A stretch of DNA of 64,000 nucleotides from Salinibacterium sp. M195. GTDB taxonomy: Bacteria > Actinomycetota > Actinomycetes > Actinomycetales > Microbacteriaceae. The stretch covers positions 2,604,001 to 2,668,000 of the forward strand of contig NZ_CP040814.1 in the NCBI RefSeq assembly GCF_019443965.1, read 5' to 3'. Shown here one piece after another: positions 42,854 through 51,356 of this stretch (position 1 is its first letter; each line of letters opens with the position of its first letter). The position numbers and the translations under genes are program-made. The notes beneath the pieces are model-generated. The model did not search any database, was not told the origin of the DNA, and saw only the letters and a program-made list of their open reading frames with translations.

Positions 42854-43504
42854 GTGAGTGAACTAGTCCGCGTTCTCGTCGTCGACGACGAGGCCCTGGT
42901 GCGGCATGCGTTACGCGCCTTCATTGCGGATGACGACCGTGTCGTGCTGGTCGGCGAGGCGACCGATGGTTCCGAAGTAGCGGAGTCATGCGAGATGACA
43001 AACCCCGACGTGGTTCTGATGGATATCAGGATGCGCGAGGTGAGCGGCGTGGAGGCGACGCGGCGCGTGCTGGAGTGGAACCCGCGGTGTCGCGTTCTTG
43101 CGCTGACGACCTTCACTACCGAGTGGCGTGCGCTCGAGGTTCTGCGGGCTGGAGCGTGCGGCTACCTTGTGAAGAACTCGACCCCAAAGCAGATCATCGA
43201 CGCCATTGTCGCCGCCCACGCCGGCGACCGAGTCGTGTCACCCGAAGTACAGGGGAGGTTCGTGCGGGCGGCGATCGAGGCTGGAGATAGCCAGATGTCC
43301 GATGCCCCCACACTGAGTGATCGTGAACAGCAGATCATCGAGCAGATCGCCCAAGGATCCTCGAATGCGGAGATCGCTCAGGCGTTGCACTATGCCGAGG
43401 GCACGGTGAAGGCCGACATCCGCCACATCAACCACCTGTGGAACGTTGAGAACCGGCTCCAGATTGTGCTCCGAGCCACAGAACTGGGCCTAATCAGCAT
43501 CTAG
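42854..43504 (+). CDS. Response regulator, NarL/LuxR family
   Basis: A 216-residue two-component regulator. The receiver domain has VLVVDDEALVRHAL with the acidic pocket, the phosphoacceptor Asp in DVVLMDIRM, LALTTF with the signalling Thr, and Lys in YLVKN. The C-terminal LuxR helix-turn-helix is LSDREQQIIEQIAQGSSNAEIAQALHYAEGTVKADI. GTG 42854 starts directly before the receiver fold; the longer open frame adds 54 unlikely codons. It is divergent from the peptide and kinase genes across about 145 bases. It probably controls that promoter and the Cys-rich precursor. Confidence 0.9.
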   Translation: MSELVRVLVVDDEALVRHALRAFIADDDRVVLVGEATDGSEVAESCEMTNPDVVLMDIRMREVSGVEATRRVLEWNPRCRVLALTTFTTEWRALEVLRAGACGYLVKNSTPKQIIDAIVAAHAGDRVVSPEVQGRFVRAAIEAGDSQMSDAPTLSDREQQIIEQIAQGSSNAEIAQALHYAEGTVKADIRHINHLWNVENRLQIVLRATELGLISI

Positions 43505-43589
43505 GGCGCGGAAGCGTCTCCGTGCCCTGATCGGCTGACCCAGCAACAGCGGTGACGTATCTGACCTCGTGGCGAAACCTCGACTCCCG

Positions 43590-44414
43590 CTATTCAGTCC
43601 ACCACTCGTCATACATCGACACCGGCACGGTGCGCTTGTGGCGAGAATTGAGGTACTTGGTCTCGATCTCGACCGCGACCTCGGCAGGCACATCGCGGCC
43701 CTCGAGGTAGTCGTCGATGTGGTCATACGTGACGCCGAGGTTGGCTTCGTCGGCCTGACCGGGCGTGTGGTCAAGCAGGTCAGCGGTCGGCACCTTTTCG
43801 TAGAGGCGCTCCGGCGCCCCTAATTCGACGAGCAGCCGCTTGCCCTGACGTTTGGTGAGCGCAGTGAGCGGCAGCACGTCAGCGCCGCCATCACCGAACT
43901 TGGTGAAAAAGCCGGTAACCGCTTCGGCTGCATGATCTGTTCCGACCACCAGGTAGCCGAGCTGGCCCGCGATTGCGTATTGCGCCACCATGCGCTCGCG
44001 AGCCTTCACGTTGCCCTTGTTGAAGTCTGTAATCGGCTCGCCCAGAGCATCCGCAAATTCAGCGGCAACGCCGTCGACTGCCCGCTGGATGTTGAAGGTC
44101 ACTTCGCGGTCAGCTTCAATAAAGTCGAGCGCCAATTGAGCATCGTCCTCATCGTGCTGCACCCCGTGCGGGAGCCGGACGGCCACAAACTGTGCCTCGG
44201 CACCCTCCGCGCGCAGCTCCGCGACTGCGAGCTGGCAGAGTCGCCCAGCAAGCGAAGAATCTTGCCCGCCGCTGATTCCCAACACGAGCCCCTTGGCGTG
44301 CGACGCCTTGAGGTACTCCTTGAGAAAGTCGATGCGCATGCGAACCTGCTCGGCGGCATCAATCGAGGGTTGGGTATTCAAGTCGTAGATAATGCGCGCC
44401 TGCAACGGTGTCAT
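43590..44414 (-). CDS. nadE: NH3-dependent NAD+ synthetase
   Basis: Final enzyme of NAD synthesis, amidating nicotinic acid adenine dinucleotide with ammonia. The 274 residues match the short, single-domain NadE without a glutaminase domain. The PP-loop is [15 protein letters not shown], and [27 protein letters not shown] carries NaAD and metal-binding residues. [22 protein letters not shown] is the conserved closing loop. It is monocistronic on the minus strand. Confidence 0.95.
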   Translation of the reverse strand: MTPLQARIIYDLNTQPSIDAAEQVRMRIDFLKEYLKASHAKGLVLGISGGQDSSLAGRLCQLAVAELRAEGAEAQFVAVRLPHGVQHDEDDAQLALDFIEADREVTFNIQRAVDGVAAEFADALGEPITDFNKGNVKARERMVAQYAIAGQLGYLVVGTDHAAEAVTGFFTKFGDGGADVLPLTALTKRQGKRLLVELGAPERLYEKVPTADLLDHTPGQADEANLGVTYDHIDDYLEGRDVPAEVAVEIETKYLNSRHKRTVPVSMYDEWWTE

Positions 44415-44525
44415 GCCTTAAATCTAACCCCGGCAACCCTCAATAGGATTACTCACCTTCCCTAGCGCCCAGAGTCTCAACGGGATAGCCTGAAACCGTT
44501 ACGTCCACGAAACACAGGAGCCCTG

Positions 44526-44837
44526 ATGATCGACAAACTACTTCGCCCGAAGATCGCTTTGTGGGTGGGGCTCGCGTTCACCGGCGTCAGCTTCATCTTG
44601 GGTGCTTTGGTGCTGCCTGCCCTTTACGGGGCTCTTCAGTCGTTCGGCTACGCAGCCGCCTCGCAAATCGTCAACAGTCTCATCAGCGGCGTAGACATGA
44701 TTGCGCAAATCGCTCGCCTCTTTGGCCCCATGCTCATCGTTGGTGCGCTCATTCTTCTCAAGATCGAGCGAACGGCCGCGACAGGAACACTTCGCTCCGA
44801 AGCAGTCCCGCAATCGAGCGAAACCCGCGATAACTAG
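44526..44837 (+). CDS. Small membrane protein
   Basis: A 103-residue protein with two predicted helices (about residues 10-40, and 60-80) and a hydrophilic C-terminal tail. CAGGAG lies before the ATG. The sequence is not recognised. It lies between nadE and a VOC-family gene, facing away from the former and toward the latter, with no operon partner. Confidence 0.65.
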   Translation: MIDKLLRPKIALWVGLAFTGVSFILGALVLPALYGALQSFGYAAASQIVNSLISGVDMIAQIARLFGPMLIVGALILLKIERTAATGTLRSEAVPQSSETRDN

Positions 44838-44922
44838 TTCTTCGTCGCCGTCTTCGCTAATGCGACCTCGGCATCGACAGGATGCCCCAACCATGCCAGA
44901 GCTCGACACGAAACGGACGGGC

Positions 44923-45315
44923 CTAGGCGAGCTCCTGAGCGATCTCCCACGGCAGCCCTGACGGGTCGAGAAACACTGCAGTACGGCGACCCCATGGCCG
45001 GTCGATGGGGCCATTGACGAGATCGACGCCACTCTCACGAAGAGCAGCGCAGACTGCATCCACATCAGCTACATTCACGGTCAACATCACGGATGCCGCC
45101 GCTCCCGATTCCGCAACCGGTTCGGGCGCTACGAGCGCTGGGGCTTCCGTTCGCGCCAGCACGTTGATCACGATGGCGCCGATGCGAAGCGCCACCGAAA
45201 CCTCGTCCTCAAAGAGAATGGATGCCGCGAACACTGCTGTGTAGAACTCCCGAGATGCCGAAACGTCATCTGAGAACACCGTGATTGCTTCAACATTGTC
45301 TAGCGAACTGATCAT
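44923..45315 (-). CDS. VOC-family (glyoxalase/bleomycin-resistance-like) protein
   Basis: A 130-residue single-domain VOC protein. It begins VEAITVFSDDVSASREFYTAVF and ends WGRRTAVFLDPSGLPWEIAQ, the paired beta-alpha-beta modules of the fold. Expected metal ligands are partly missing: the first-strand His is not evident, while the terminal Glu in WEIA is present. It is divergent from a TetR gene across 97 bases and is a likely target of it. The substrate is unknown. Confidence 0.8.
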   Translation of the reverse strand: MISSLDNVEAITVFSDDVSASREFYTAVFAASILFEDEVSVALRIGAIVINVLARTEAPALVAPEPVAESGAAASVMLTVNVADVDAVCAALRESGVDLVNGPIDRPWGRRTAVFLDPSGLPWEIAQELA

Positions 45316-45340
45316 CGGTCTTTTCCCTCCGCAAAGAAAC

Positions 45341-45354
45341 GTTCGAAAGCGAAC
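45341..45354. promoter_or_regulatory. Candidate TetR operator
   Basis: GTTCG-AAAG-CGAAC is a perfect 5-bp inverted repeat with a four-base spacer in the VOC/TetR divergent gap, 26 bases upstream of the VOC start. Confidence 0.45.
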
Positions 45355-45377
45355 TCACCCGCTTTGATACCGCTGGG

Positions 45378-45406
45378 TTCCAAATGTCGAGCCGCGAACG
45401 TATAGT
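45378..45406 (+). promoter_or_regulatory. Promoter giving a probably leaderless TetR mRNA
   Basis: TATAGT at 45401-45406 is a good -10 element, and TTCCAA at 45378-45383 is a weak -35 at 17 bases. The expected transcription start falls on the A of ATG 45413, and no ribosome-binding site is present. Confidence 0.5.
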
Positions 45407-45412
45407 GAATGA

Positions 45413-46024
45413 ATGAGCCCCACGTTAACACCAACCGCTGGCCGCCCTCGAGCCTTTGACGAAGAGGCCGTGCTCAACCAACTCACGGCACTATTTTGGC
45501 AGCAGGGCTACGGCAATACCTCAATGACCGACATTGTGGAAGCCAGCGGTGTGCACAAACCCAGCCTGTACCGCACCTTCGGCAGCAAAGAAGAACTCTT
45601 CGCGACCGTGCTGCGGCGCTACCTTAGCGAGCGCATGACGATGCTCACCCAACTGCGTGCTGAATCGGGGCCTGGCATCGACGGCATCCACACCTTCTTT
45701 GACAAATTTGAAGAGTTCGCCGGTACCGACGAGGGCAGCCTGGGATGTCTCATGGTGATGAGCGCGAACGAATTGCGGGGCAGTACTCCCGGTTACGAAG
45801 ACTTCTCCGTCGAGAACAGCCTTGCTCTCCGCCTGCAGATGACGGCTCTCGCCGCTTTGGCGCTCCCTGAGGCGACCGAGGACGATGCCCTCACCGCTCA
45901 GCGAGCCGAGCTGCTCTCGCTGTTGTTCTTCGGGCTCCAGGTCACCATCCGCTCACAAGCTGGTACCGAGCAGGTCCGTTCCGCGTTTGCTGCAATCCAC
46001 GCGCTCATCGATACCTGGCGGTAG
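45413..46024 (+). CDS. TetR-family regulator
   Basis: A 203-residue repressor. The DNA-binding domain has GRPRAFDEEAVLNQLTALFWQQGY, then MTDIVEASGVHKPSLYRTFGSKEELF, the helix-turn-helix of the subgroup with a GRPR N-terminus. The ligand domain ends in a LSLLFFGLQVTIRSQAG segment. It is divergent from the VOC-family gene, and its own start appears leaderless. The ligand is unknown. Confidence 0.88.
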   Translation: MSPTLTPTAGRPRAFDEEAVLNQLTALFWQQGYGNTSMTDIVEASGVHKPSLYRTFGSKEELFATVLRRYLSERMTMLTQLRAESGPGIDGIHTFFDKFEEFAGTDEGSLGCLMVMSANELRGSTPGYEDFSVENSLALRLQMTALAALALPEATEDDALTAQRAELLSLLFFGLQVTIRSQAGTEQVRSAFAAIHALIDTWR

Positions 46025-46046
46025 TCCACCGGCGGGCGTCGCTACT

Positions 46047-46067
46047 CGCCAGACGCCAGACGCCAGA
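46047..46067. repeat. Three tandem copies of CGCCAGA
   Basis: CGCCAGA occurs three times head to tail (46047-46053, 46054-46060, 46061-46067) in the gap between the TetR gene and the ThrE-type gene. It could be a slippage-prone microsatellite; no function is evident. Confidence 0.75.
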
Positions 46068-46171
46068 TACCCGACGCCACAACAACGTCGGCGCCACCAC
46101 ATTCGCTGTTGACGACTATTCCGCGTACGTTTCATACACACCGGTTTGTCTACAACGGAGGACACGGGAGT

Positions 46172-48040
46172 ATGAGAACTGCGTTGCGTCGACTGAGCTT
46201 TCGAGTGGTTGTCGTCGCTGCCTGCTCTGCCGGTGCACTCGTGTTGGCCACACCGGCAGCCGCTGCGCCTGTGTCTCCTCAGTACGCAGCCACACCAGCA
46301 TCACCGGCAAGCAGCACGCCGAGCCACTCGTCTCGCAGCACCGCGCCGACTGCTGTTGACGATCCGGATGCGATTGACCCCGGCCCCCCAGACACCCCCG
46401 CGGCGACGACCACTCCTAGCCCGACGCCGACGATCACCCCAACCCCAGACTCAACCTCGTCGTTCACCCCCACCCCAACTCCGAGTCCGACTCCGTCCGA
46501 AAGCATCAGACCAACCCCGAGCGCCACTCCGACGCCGGTCGAGACGTCTGTCAATGAGGTCGAAGTCGTACCGCTGCCGGCGACTCCGCCGAGCGTTGCG
46601 ACATCCACTGTTTCGCTCACGTCATTACTGATCGCCGTTGCCGTTCTGGCCGCGAGCCTCTTTGTGCTCTGGTTCGCCCTTCGACGGCGCTCCCCCACGG
46701 CGCCGACCACCGCGCCAGCGGCACCATTGCGCGATCGGACCACCTCCGCTGGTGTTGTTCTTGATTCGATGGCGGATGTCGGCGAAGCGATGATCGACAG
46801 CGGCTACCCGGTGAGCATGGTTCGTTCTGCCGTGCAAGATGTCGCCGCCGCAAATGGCTACCCTTCCGCCGAGGTCGTCGTTTTCCCGACCGCAATTTTG
46901 GTGTCTTTGGATGCCGACGGTTCCGCCCAGACCCGAGCTGTGTCGGCGGGCCGACGGTCGTATCTGCTCCATCACGTCGACGTGATTGACCGAGTCGTGA
47001 AGGTCGGCCGCGTTCGTGCCGGTTCTAGCGCGTGGGTCACACGCCAGCTCGCAAAAGTGCGGGAGCTTCCTGCACCGTTTTCGCCCGTTCCCCGAGTGTT
47101 CGCGTACGCGCTCACTTCGGCAGCGATTTCTGTGCTCGTGGGATCATCGTGGCTTGGCGTGTTGTTGGCTGCGGTCCTTGGCCTCGGCGTCGGCACCCTG
47201 CTCCTGCTGGGCGAACGTCTCCCCTCCGCCTACACGGCGCTCGTCATTGTGGGTGCTGCCCTCGGGTCCTCGCTGATCGTGCTGCTCGTCGCCCGAATTT
47301 CTGCTGACTCCGGAGTGCTGCCCTCGCTCATCGCCCCGTTGGTCATCCTGTTGCCCGGCGGACTACTCACGACCGCGGTGATCGAACTCGCGACGGGCCA
47401 CATCATGTCGGGTTCTGCCCGAGCAGCCGCCGGCGCCATGCGACTGCTTCTGCTCGCCGTCGGCATTGTGTCCGCCGGCGCCCTCGTGGGAGTCCCCGCC
47501 ATCAACCTCGATGTGTCGAGCGAACCACTCGGCCCGATCGCCCCGTGGATCGCGGTGGCCGTATTCGGAATCGGAATCACCGTTTATCAGTGCGCTCGGC
47601 CGGCATCCATCCCGTGGATCATGCTCGTGCTCTACGTGGCCTACGGCGCCCAGGTGATCGGCGACGTATTGTTCGGTGGCGTACTTTCGGCCCTCATCGG
47701 CGCCATCGCCATGACCCCCGTCGCTGTGCTCGTTGCACGACACCACAGCGGGCCTCCGGCGATCGTCAGCTTCCTCCCCGCGTTTTGGTTGCTCGTCCCC
47801 GGCGCGCTTGGACTCGTCGGCGTGACCGAGCTACTCGGCGGAGGAGACAGCAGCAGCAGTCTCATCACGATGCTCGGCACCATGATCGCTATTGCGCTCG
47901 GAGTGCTGATCGGGCTCGCTGCCTCAAGCACTTTCCGCGACCGCCGACTACCCAGCCTTTTTGACTTTCTTGAGCCGCTGCCCGACCCGGAGCGAGACAC
48001 GACAACGGTGCCCACTCAGACGCAGCCGAACACTGGTTAA
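46172..48040 (+). CDS. thrE: Threonine/serine exporter family protein (ThrE)
   Basis: Amino acid exporter of 622 residues. A signal-like hydrophobic start (VVVVAACSAGALVLATPAAAA) leads to about 110 residues dominated by TPTPTPSP-type repeats, then a membrane helix near residue 155. The DUF1212 domain follows (LDSMADVGEAMIDSGYPVSMV onward), and about ten helices of the ThrE channel end near residue 600. Corynebacterial ThrE combines the same two cytoplasmic/membrane parts; the exported Pro/Thr stalk is added here. ATG 46172 follows GGAGG/GGGAG sequences; the open frame is 21 codons longer. Its stop overlaps the stop of the convergent fdhF-like gene. Confidence 0.85.
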   Translation: MRTALRRLSFRVVVVAACSAGALVLATPAAAAPVSPQYAATPASPASSTPSHSSRSTAPTAVDDPDAIDPGPPDTPAATTTPSPTPTITPTPDSTSSFTPTPTPSPTPSESIRPTPSATPTPVETSVNEVEVVPLPATPPSVATSTVSLTSLLIAVAVLAASLFVLWFALRRRSPTAPTTAPAAPLRDRTTSAGVVLDSMADVGEAMIDSGYPVSMVRSAVQDVAAANGYPSAEVVVFPTAILVSLDADGSAQTRAVSAGRRSYLLHHVDVIDRVVKVGRVRAGSSAWVTRQLAKVRELPAPFSPVPRVFAYALTSAAISVLVGSSWLGVLLAAVLGLGVGTLLLLGERLPSAYTALVIVGAALGSSLIVLLVARISADSGVLPSLIAPLVILLPGGLLTTAVIELATGHIMSGSARAAAGAMRLLLLAVGIVSAGALVGVPAINLDVSSEPLGPIAPWIAVAVFGIGITVYQCARPASIPWIMLVLYVAYGAQVIGDVLFGGVLSALIGAIAMTPVAVLVARHHSGPPAIVSFLPAFWLLVPGALGLVGVTELLGGGDSSSSLITMLGTMIAIALGVLIGLAASSTFRDRRLPSLFDFLEPLPDPERDTTTVPTQTQPNTG

Positions 48041-50367
48041 GTCGGGCCGTCGTCTTCGCCCTCGACATCGTCGTCGTGCCGCGCTTCGAAACGCACTGCC
48101 ATCGCCTTGTAGCCGGGAGTGTTCGATTCGCGCGCCAATAGTTCACGGTGCATGAGGGCATTTGCCTCAGGGAAGTACGCGGCAACGCACCCGCGCGCGC
48201 TGGGATACGCGACCAAACGGAAGCGATCTGCCCGGCGTTCGGCTCCCGCAAAGGTGCTGATGACATCCACCAGTTGTCGATCGGCAAAGCCTGCTTCGGC
48301 AAGATCATCCGGGTGGATAAGGATGACTCGTCGACCGTTCTTGATGCCACGGTAACGATCATCGACGCCATAGGACGTGGTGTTGTACTGGTCATGGCTG
48401 CGCATCGTTTGCAGAGTGAGATGCCCAGGAGGAGGCGTGAGGTATTCGAGCGGGCTGACCGTGAACTTGCCGCGCCCGATGTCGGTGACAAACGCTCGAC
48501 GGTCGCGCGGTGCGCTCGGAAGAACGAAGCCATTGCGTTCGCGCACCCGGCGGTTGAACTCTTCGAAACCGGGAATCAATCGCGAAATGTGGTCGCGGAT
48601 GACGTCGTAGTTGTCTGCCATCGCTTTCCAGTCGATTGGGTGGTCCGCGCCCAGCGTCGCTTCCGCCATCCTCGCAATAATGACTGGTTCGGCAAGGAGA
48701 TGGTCTGACACCGGCGTGAGCCGCCCCTGAGTCGAGCGAACCACCGACATGGAGTCTTCGACGGAGAGAATTTGTCGACCATCCGGATGCTTGTCGTCAA
48801 CATCGGTGCGGCCAAGAGTCGGCAAGATGAGCGAGGTCTGGCCGTGGACAACATGGGAGCGGTTCGGTTTCGTTGACACATGAACGGTCAGTCCAGCGCG
48901 CTTCATACTCGACTCGATTATCTCGGTGTCGGGGCTGGCGAGAGCGAAATTTCCGCCCATCGACACGAACACATCGATGTCACCCTGCGCGAAAGCGTTA
49001 ACCGTCTGCACCGAGTCATACCCGTGCTCGACCGGAGCAGCAATGCCGAATTCTTTCTCGAGCCCGTCGAGCATCCAGCCGAAAGGTTGTTCCCAGACTC
49101 CCATCGTGCGGTCACCCTGCACATTGGAGTGTCCTCGCACCGGGCATGCGCCTGCGCCGGGCTTGCCGAAGTTTCCCTGCAGCAGCAACAGGTTGATGAT
49201 CTCGCGAATCGTGTCCACGGAGTGCGGCTGTTGCGTGATGCCTAGTGCCCAGCAGAAGATCGTTGCCTTCGATCGCGCCAGCAGGCCCGCCACTTCGGTG
49301 ATTTGTTCGCGGGTGAGCCCCGTGGCTTTTGCCGTCTCGTCCCAGTCAAGGGTGGCTCGCGCCGCACGATACGCAGCGATACCGTCCGTGACTTCGTCGA
49401 TAAACTCTGCATCGAGCACGGTGCCAGGCGCGGCCGCTTCGGCCTCAAGCAGGAGATGCCCGAGCGCTTGGAAGAGGGCGAGGTCTCCCCCGACCTTGAT
49501 CTGCATGAAGTGATCGGCGAGCGCTGTGCCATCGCCGATGAGCCCGCCAACAGTTTGCGGGTCCTTGAAACGCATGAGCCCAGCCTCTGGCAGGGGGTTC
49601 ACGGCAACGATGGTGCCGCCGTTGTCCTTGCACTCCTTGAGGGCGGAGAGCATTCGCGGGTGATTCGTCCCCGGGTTCTGCCCGACGACGAAGATCAGCT
49701 CAGCTGCTTCGATATCGTCGAGAGAAACGGTGCCTTTGCCCGTGCCAATGGTCGAGTTCAGGGCGGCCCCGGATGACTCGTGACACATATTTGAGCAGTC
49801 GGGCAAGTTGTTGGTTCCGAGCGAACGCACAAAGAGCTGGTAGAGAAATGCGGTCTCGTTTGCTGTACGGCCGGAGGTGTAAAAGACGCAGCGGTCGGGC
49901 GTGGTAGCCCGAATTCGTTCGCCGATAAGGTCGAAAGCTTCTGTCCATGAAATCGCCGAATAGTGGGTTTCGCCGGGCCGGATTACTACCGGCTCCGTGA
50001 TGCGACCCTGGTTGCCCAGCCAATACTCTGTCTTATCGGCCAAGTCGGCTATCGAGTGCTGCGCCCAGAACTCAGGAGTAACCGTGCGCTTCGTATTCTC
50101 TTCCGCAACCGCCTTTGCACCGTTCTCGCAGAACTCTGCAGTCTTACGCTTGCCGGTGATGGATTCAGGCCATGCGCATCCGGGGCAGTCTGTTCCGTTG
50201 ACCTGGTTGAGCCGGAGCAGGGCCTTGGCGGTTCTGGTGACCCCAGCTTGGGCAACTCCGCGCTCGAGCGCGATCACTACCGCTTCAAGCCCAGCCGCAG
50301 AAGTCTTCGGAGGAGAAACCTTGAGGTCGTTCTCATCGATGTCTTTTCGAGGTGCTGAGCGTCGCAT
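48037..50367 (-). CDS. FdhF/YdeP-type molybdopterin oxidoreductase (formate dehydrogenase-like)
   Basis: Large bis-MGD enzyme of 776 residues in the FdhF/YdeP family. Near the N-terminus it has DCPGCAWPE instead of a classical 4Fe-4S-ferredoxin motif. YTSGRTANETAFLYQL and DCSNMCHESSG follow; the Cys-His pair in the latter is the expected Mo ligand region, with Cys in place of selenocysteine. VVGQNPGTNHPRML and VRGHSNVQGDRTMGV are MGD-binding. MobA, FdhD and the whole Moco set are clustered nearby, which supports formate dehydrogenase-like activity. The electron acceptor is unknown, as no partner subunit is adjacent. Confidence 0.85.
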   Translation of the reverse strand: MRRSAPRKDIDENDLKVSPPKTSAAGLEAVVIALERGVAQAGVTRTAKALLRLNQVNGTDCPGCAWPESITGKRKTAEFCENGAKAVAEENTKRTVTPEFWAQHSIADLADKTEYWLGNQGRITEPVVIRPGETHYSAISWTEAFDLIGERIRATTPDRCVFYTSGRTANETAFLYQLFVRSLGTNNLPDCSNMCHESSGAALNSTIGTGKGTVSLDDIEAAELIFVVGQNPGTNHPRMLSALKECKDNGGTIVAVNPLPEAGLMRFKDPQTVGGLIGDGTALADHFMQIKVGGDLALFQALGHLLLEAEAAAPGTVLDAEFIDEVTDGIAAYRAARATLDWDETAKATGLTREQITEVAGLLARSKATIFCWALGITQQPHSVDTIREIINLLLLQGNFGKPGAGACPVRGHSNVQGDRTMGVWEQPFGWMLDGLEKEFGIAAPVEHGYDSVQTVNAFAQGDIDVFVSMGGNFALASPDTEIIESSMKRAGLTVHVSTKPNRSHVVHGQTSLILPTLGRTDVDDKHPDGRQILSVEDSMSVVRSTQGRLTPVSDHLLAEPVIIARMAEATLGADHPIDWKAMADNYDVIRDHISRLIPGFEEFNRRVRERNGFVLPSAPRDRRAFVTDIGRGKFTVSPLEYLTPPPGHLTLQTMRSHDQYNTTSYGVDDRYRGIKNGRRVILIHPDDLAEAGFADRQLVDVISTFAGAERRADRFRLVAYPSARGCVAAYFPEANALMHRELLARESNTPGYKAMAVRFEARHDDDVEGEDDGPT

Positions 50368-50421
50368 GCTTCCATACTGCCCCAGTCAGGCTGCTTTAGG
50401 GCCTTGATCTAGAATTGTAGG

Positions 50422-51048
50422 ATGCTCATCGATGCTGTCGTGCTTGCGGGAGGCCGCTCCTCTCGCTTGGGATTCGTGCCGAAAGCGTCACTGCTGGTCG
50501 ACAACGAGAGCCTTCTCGAGAAGGCGGTTATCGCCGCGCTCGGGGTGTCCCGCAGCTGCGTTGTCGTCGGCCCGCTCGCTCCCGAGATAGCTGGCCATGA
50601 GATTCTCGCTGTGCAGGAAGACCCGCCATTCTCCGGCCCCGCTGCTGCCCTCGCGGCAGGCCTGCGACTGCTGCCTTCCGGATCACAGACGAGTGAGAGC
50701 GTGCTCGTACTCGCTTGCGACATGCCAGGAATCGCGGTGCAGCTGCCGGCGCTCGTGGCCGCCCTCAACTCAGCATCTCGGGTGATCGATGGCGCGATCT
50801 CTCTAGACCCTCACGGCTACCGCCAGCCTCTCGCCGCTCTCTACCGGCACCATGAACTCACTCAAGTGGTCTCGCAATTCTCTGATCTTGAGCTCATCGG
50901 ACTCTCGATGAGGGCCGTGATCGAGCAGCTGAATCTTCTCTCAGTGCCGGCAGCACTTGGCGTGACCGATGACGTCGACTCGTGGGAGGATGCAGCCAGG
51001 CTCGGCGCAACGGAGCCCCAGAGCGAAACACAAGAAGGCACACAATGA
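50422..51048 (+). CDS. mobA: Molybdenum cofactor guanylyltransferase
   Basis: Adds GMP to molybdopterin to make the MGD cofactor that the FdhF-like enzyme needs. The 208-residue protein has LAGGRSSRLG and the downstream Lys (PKASLLVD) of the nucleotidyltransferase P-loop, then LACDMPG with the metal-binding Asp, and YRQPLAALY. It starts a plus-strand operon of four overlapping or abutting genes (mobA, a DUF6457-type gene, a moeB-like gene and moaE). Confidence 0.9.
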   Translation: MLIDAVVLAGGRSSRLGFVPKASLLVDNESLLEKAVIAALGVSRSCVVVGPLAPEIAGHEILAVQEDPPFSGPAAALAAGLRLLPSGSQTSESVLVLACDMPGIAVQLPALVAALNSASRVIDGAISLDPHGYRQPLAALYRHHELTQVVSQFSDLELIGLSMRAVIEQLNLLSVPAALGVTDDVDSWEDAARLGATEPQSETQEGTQ

Positions 51049-51356
51049 ACTCGGATGAGCGCAAACGACTCGACGACTGGAGCAAGCAGCTCAGCGACGA
51101 GTTAGGACTCACAGGCACCCCATTCCATGGCGCAGAAAGTGTTGATCAGATTTTGAGCCTCGCCGGGGTTGCCGCGCACGCCATCATCCGACCCGCAGCA
51201 CCCGTGACGACATTTCTGGTCGGCTACGCTGCGGGTTTGGCAGTTGCCCGTGGCTCCGACCCCGCAGCAGCGGCGCGGGAAGCGACCGATATCGCCCAAG
51301 CGTGCGCAGAACGAACGGCAGCTGACGTGCCCCCGCCCAAAGGAAAAATCCTGTGA
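51045..51356 (+). CDS. DUF6457-type small protein
   Basis: A 103-residue helical protein. ATG 51045 overlaps the mobA stop (ATGA), and its own stop overlaps the moeB-like start (GTGA), so it is locked inside the Moco operon. The start NSDERKRLDDWSKQLSDELGL and the Ala-rich HAIIRPAAPVTTFLVGYAAGLAVARG segment are typical of the DUF6457 group, which is repeatedly found beside mobA in actinobacteria. Its role in cofactor maturation is unknown. Confidence 0.8.
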   Translation: MNSDERKRLDDWSKQLSDELGLTGTPFHGAESVDQILSLAGVAAHAIIRPAAPVTTFLVGYAAGLAVARGSDPAAAAREATDIAQACAERTAADVPPPKGKIL

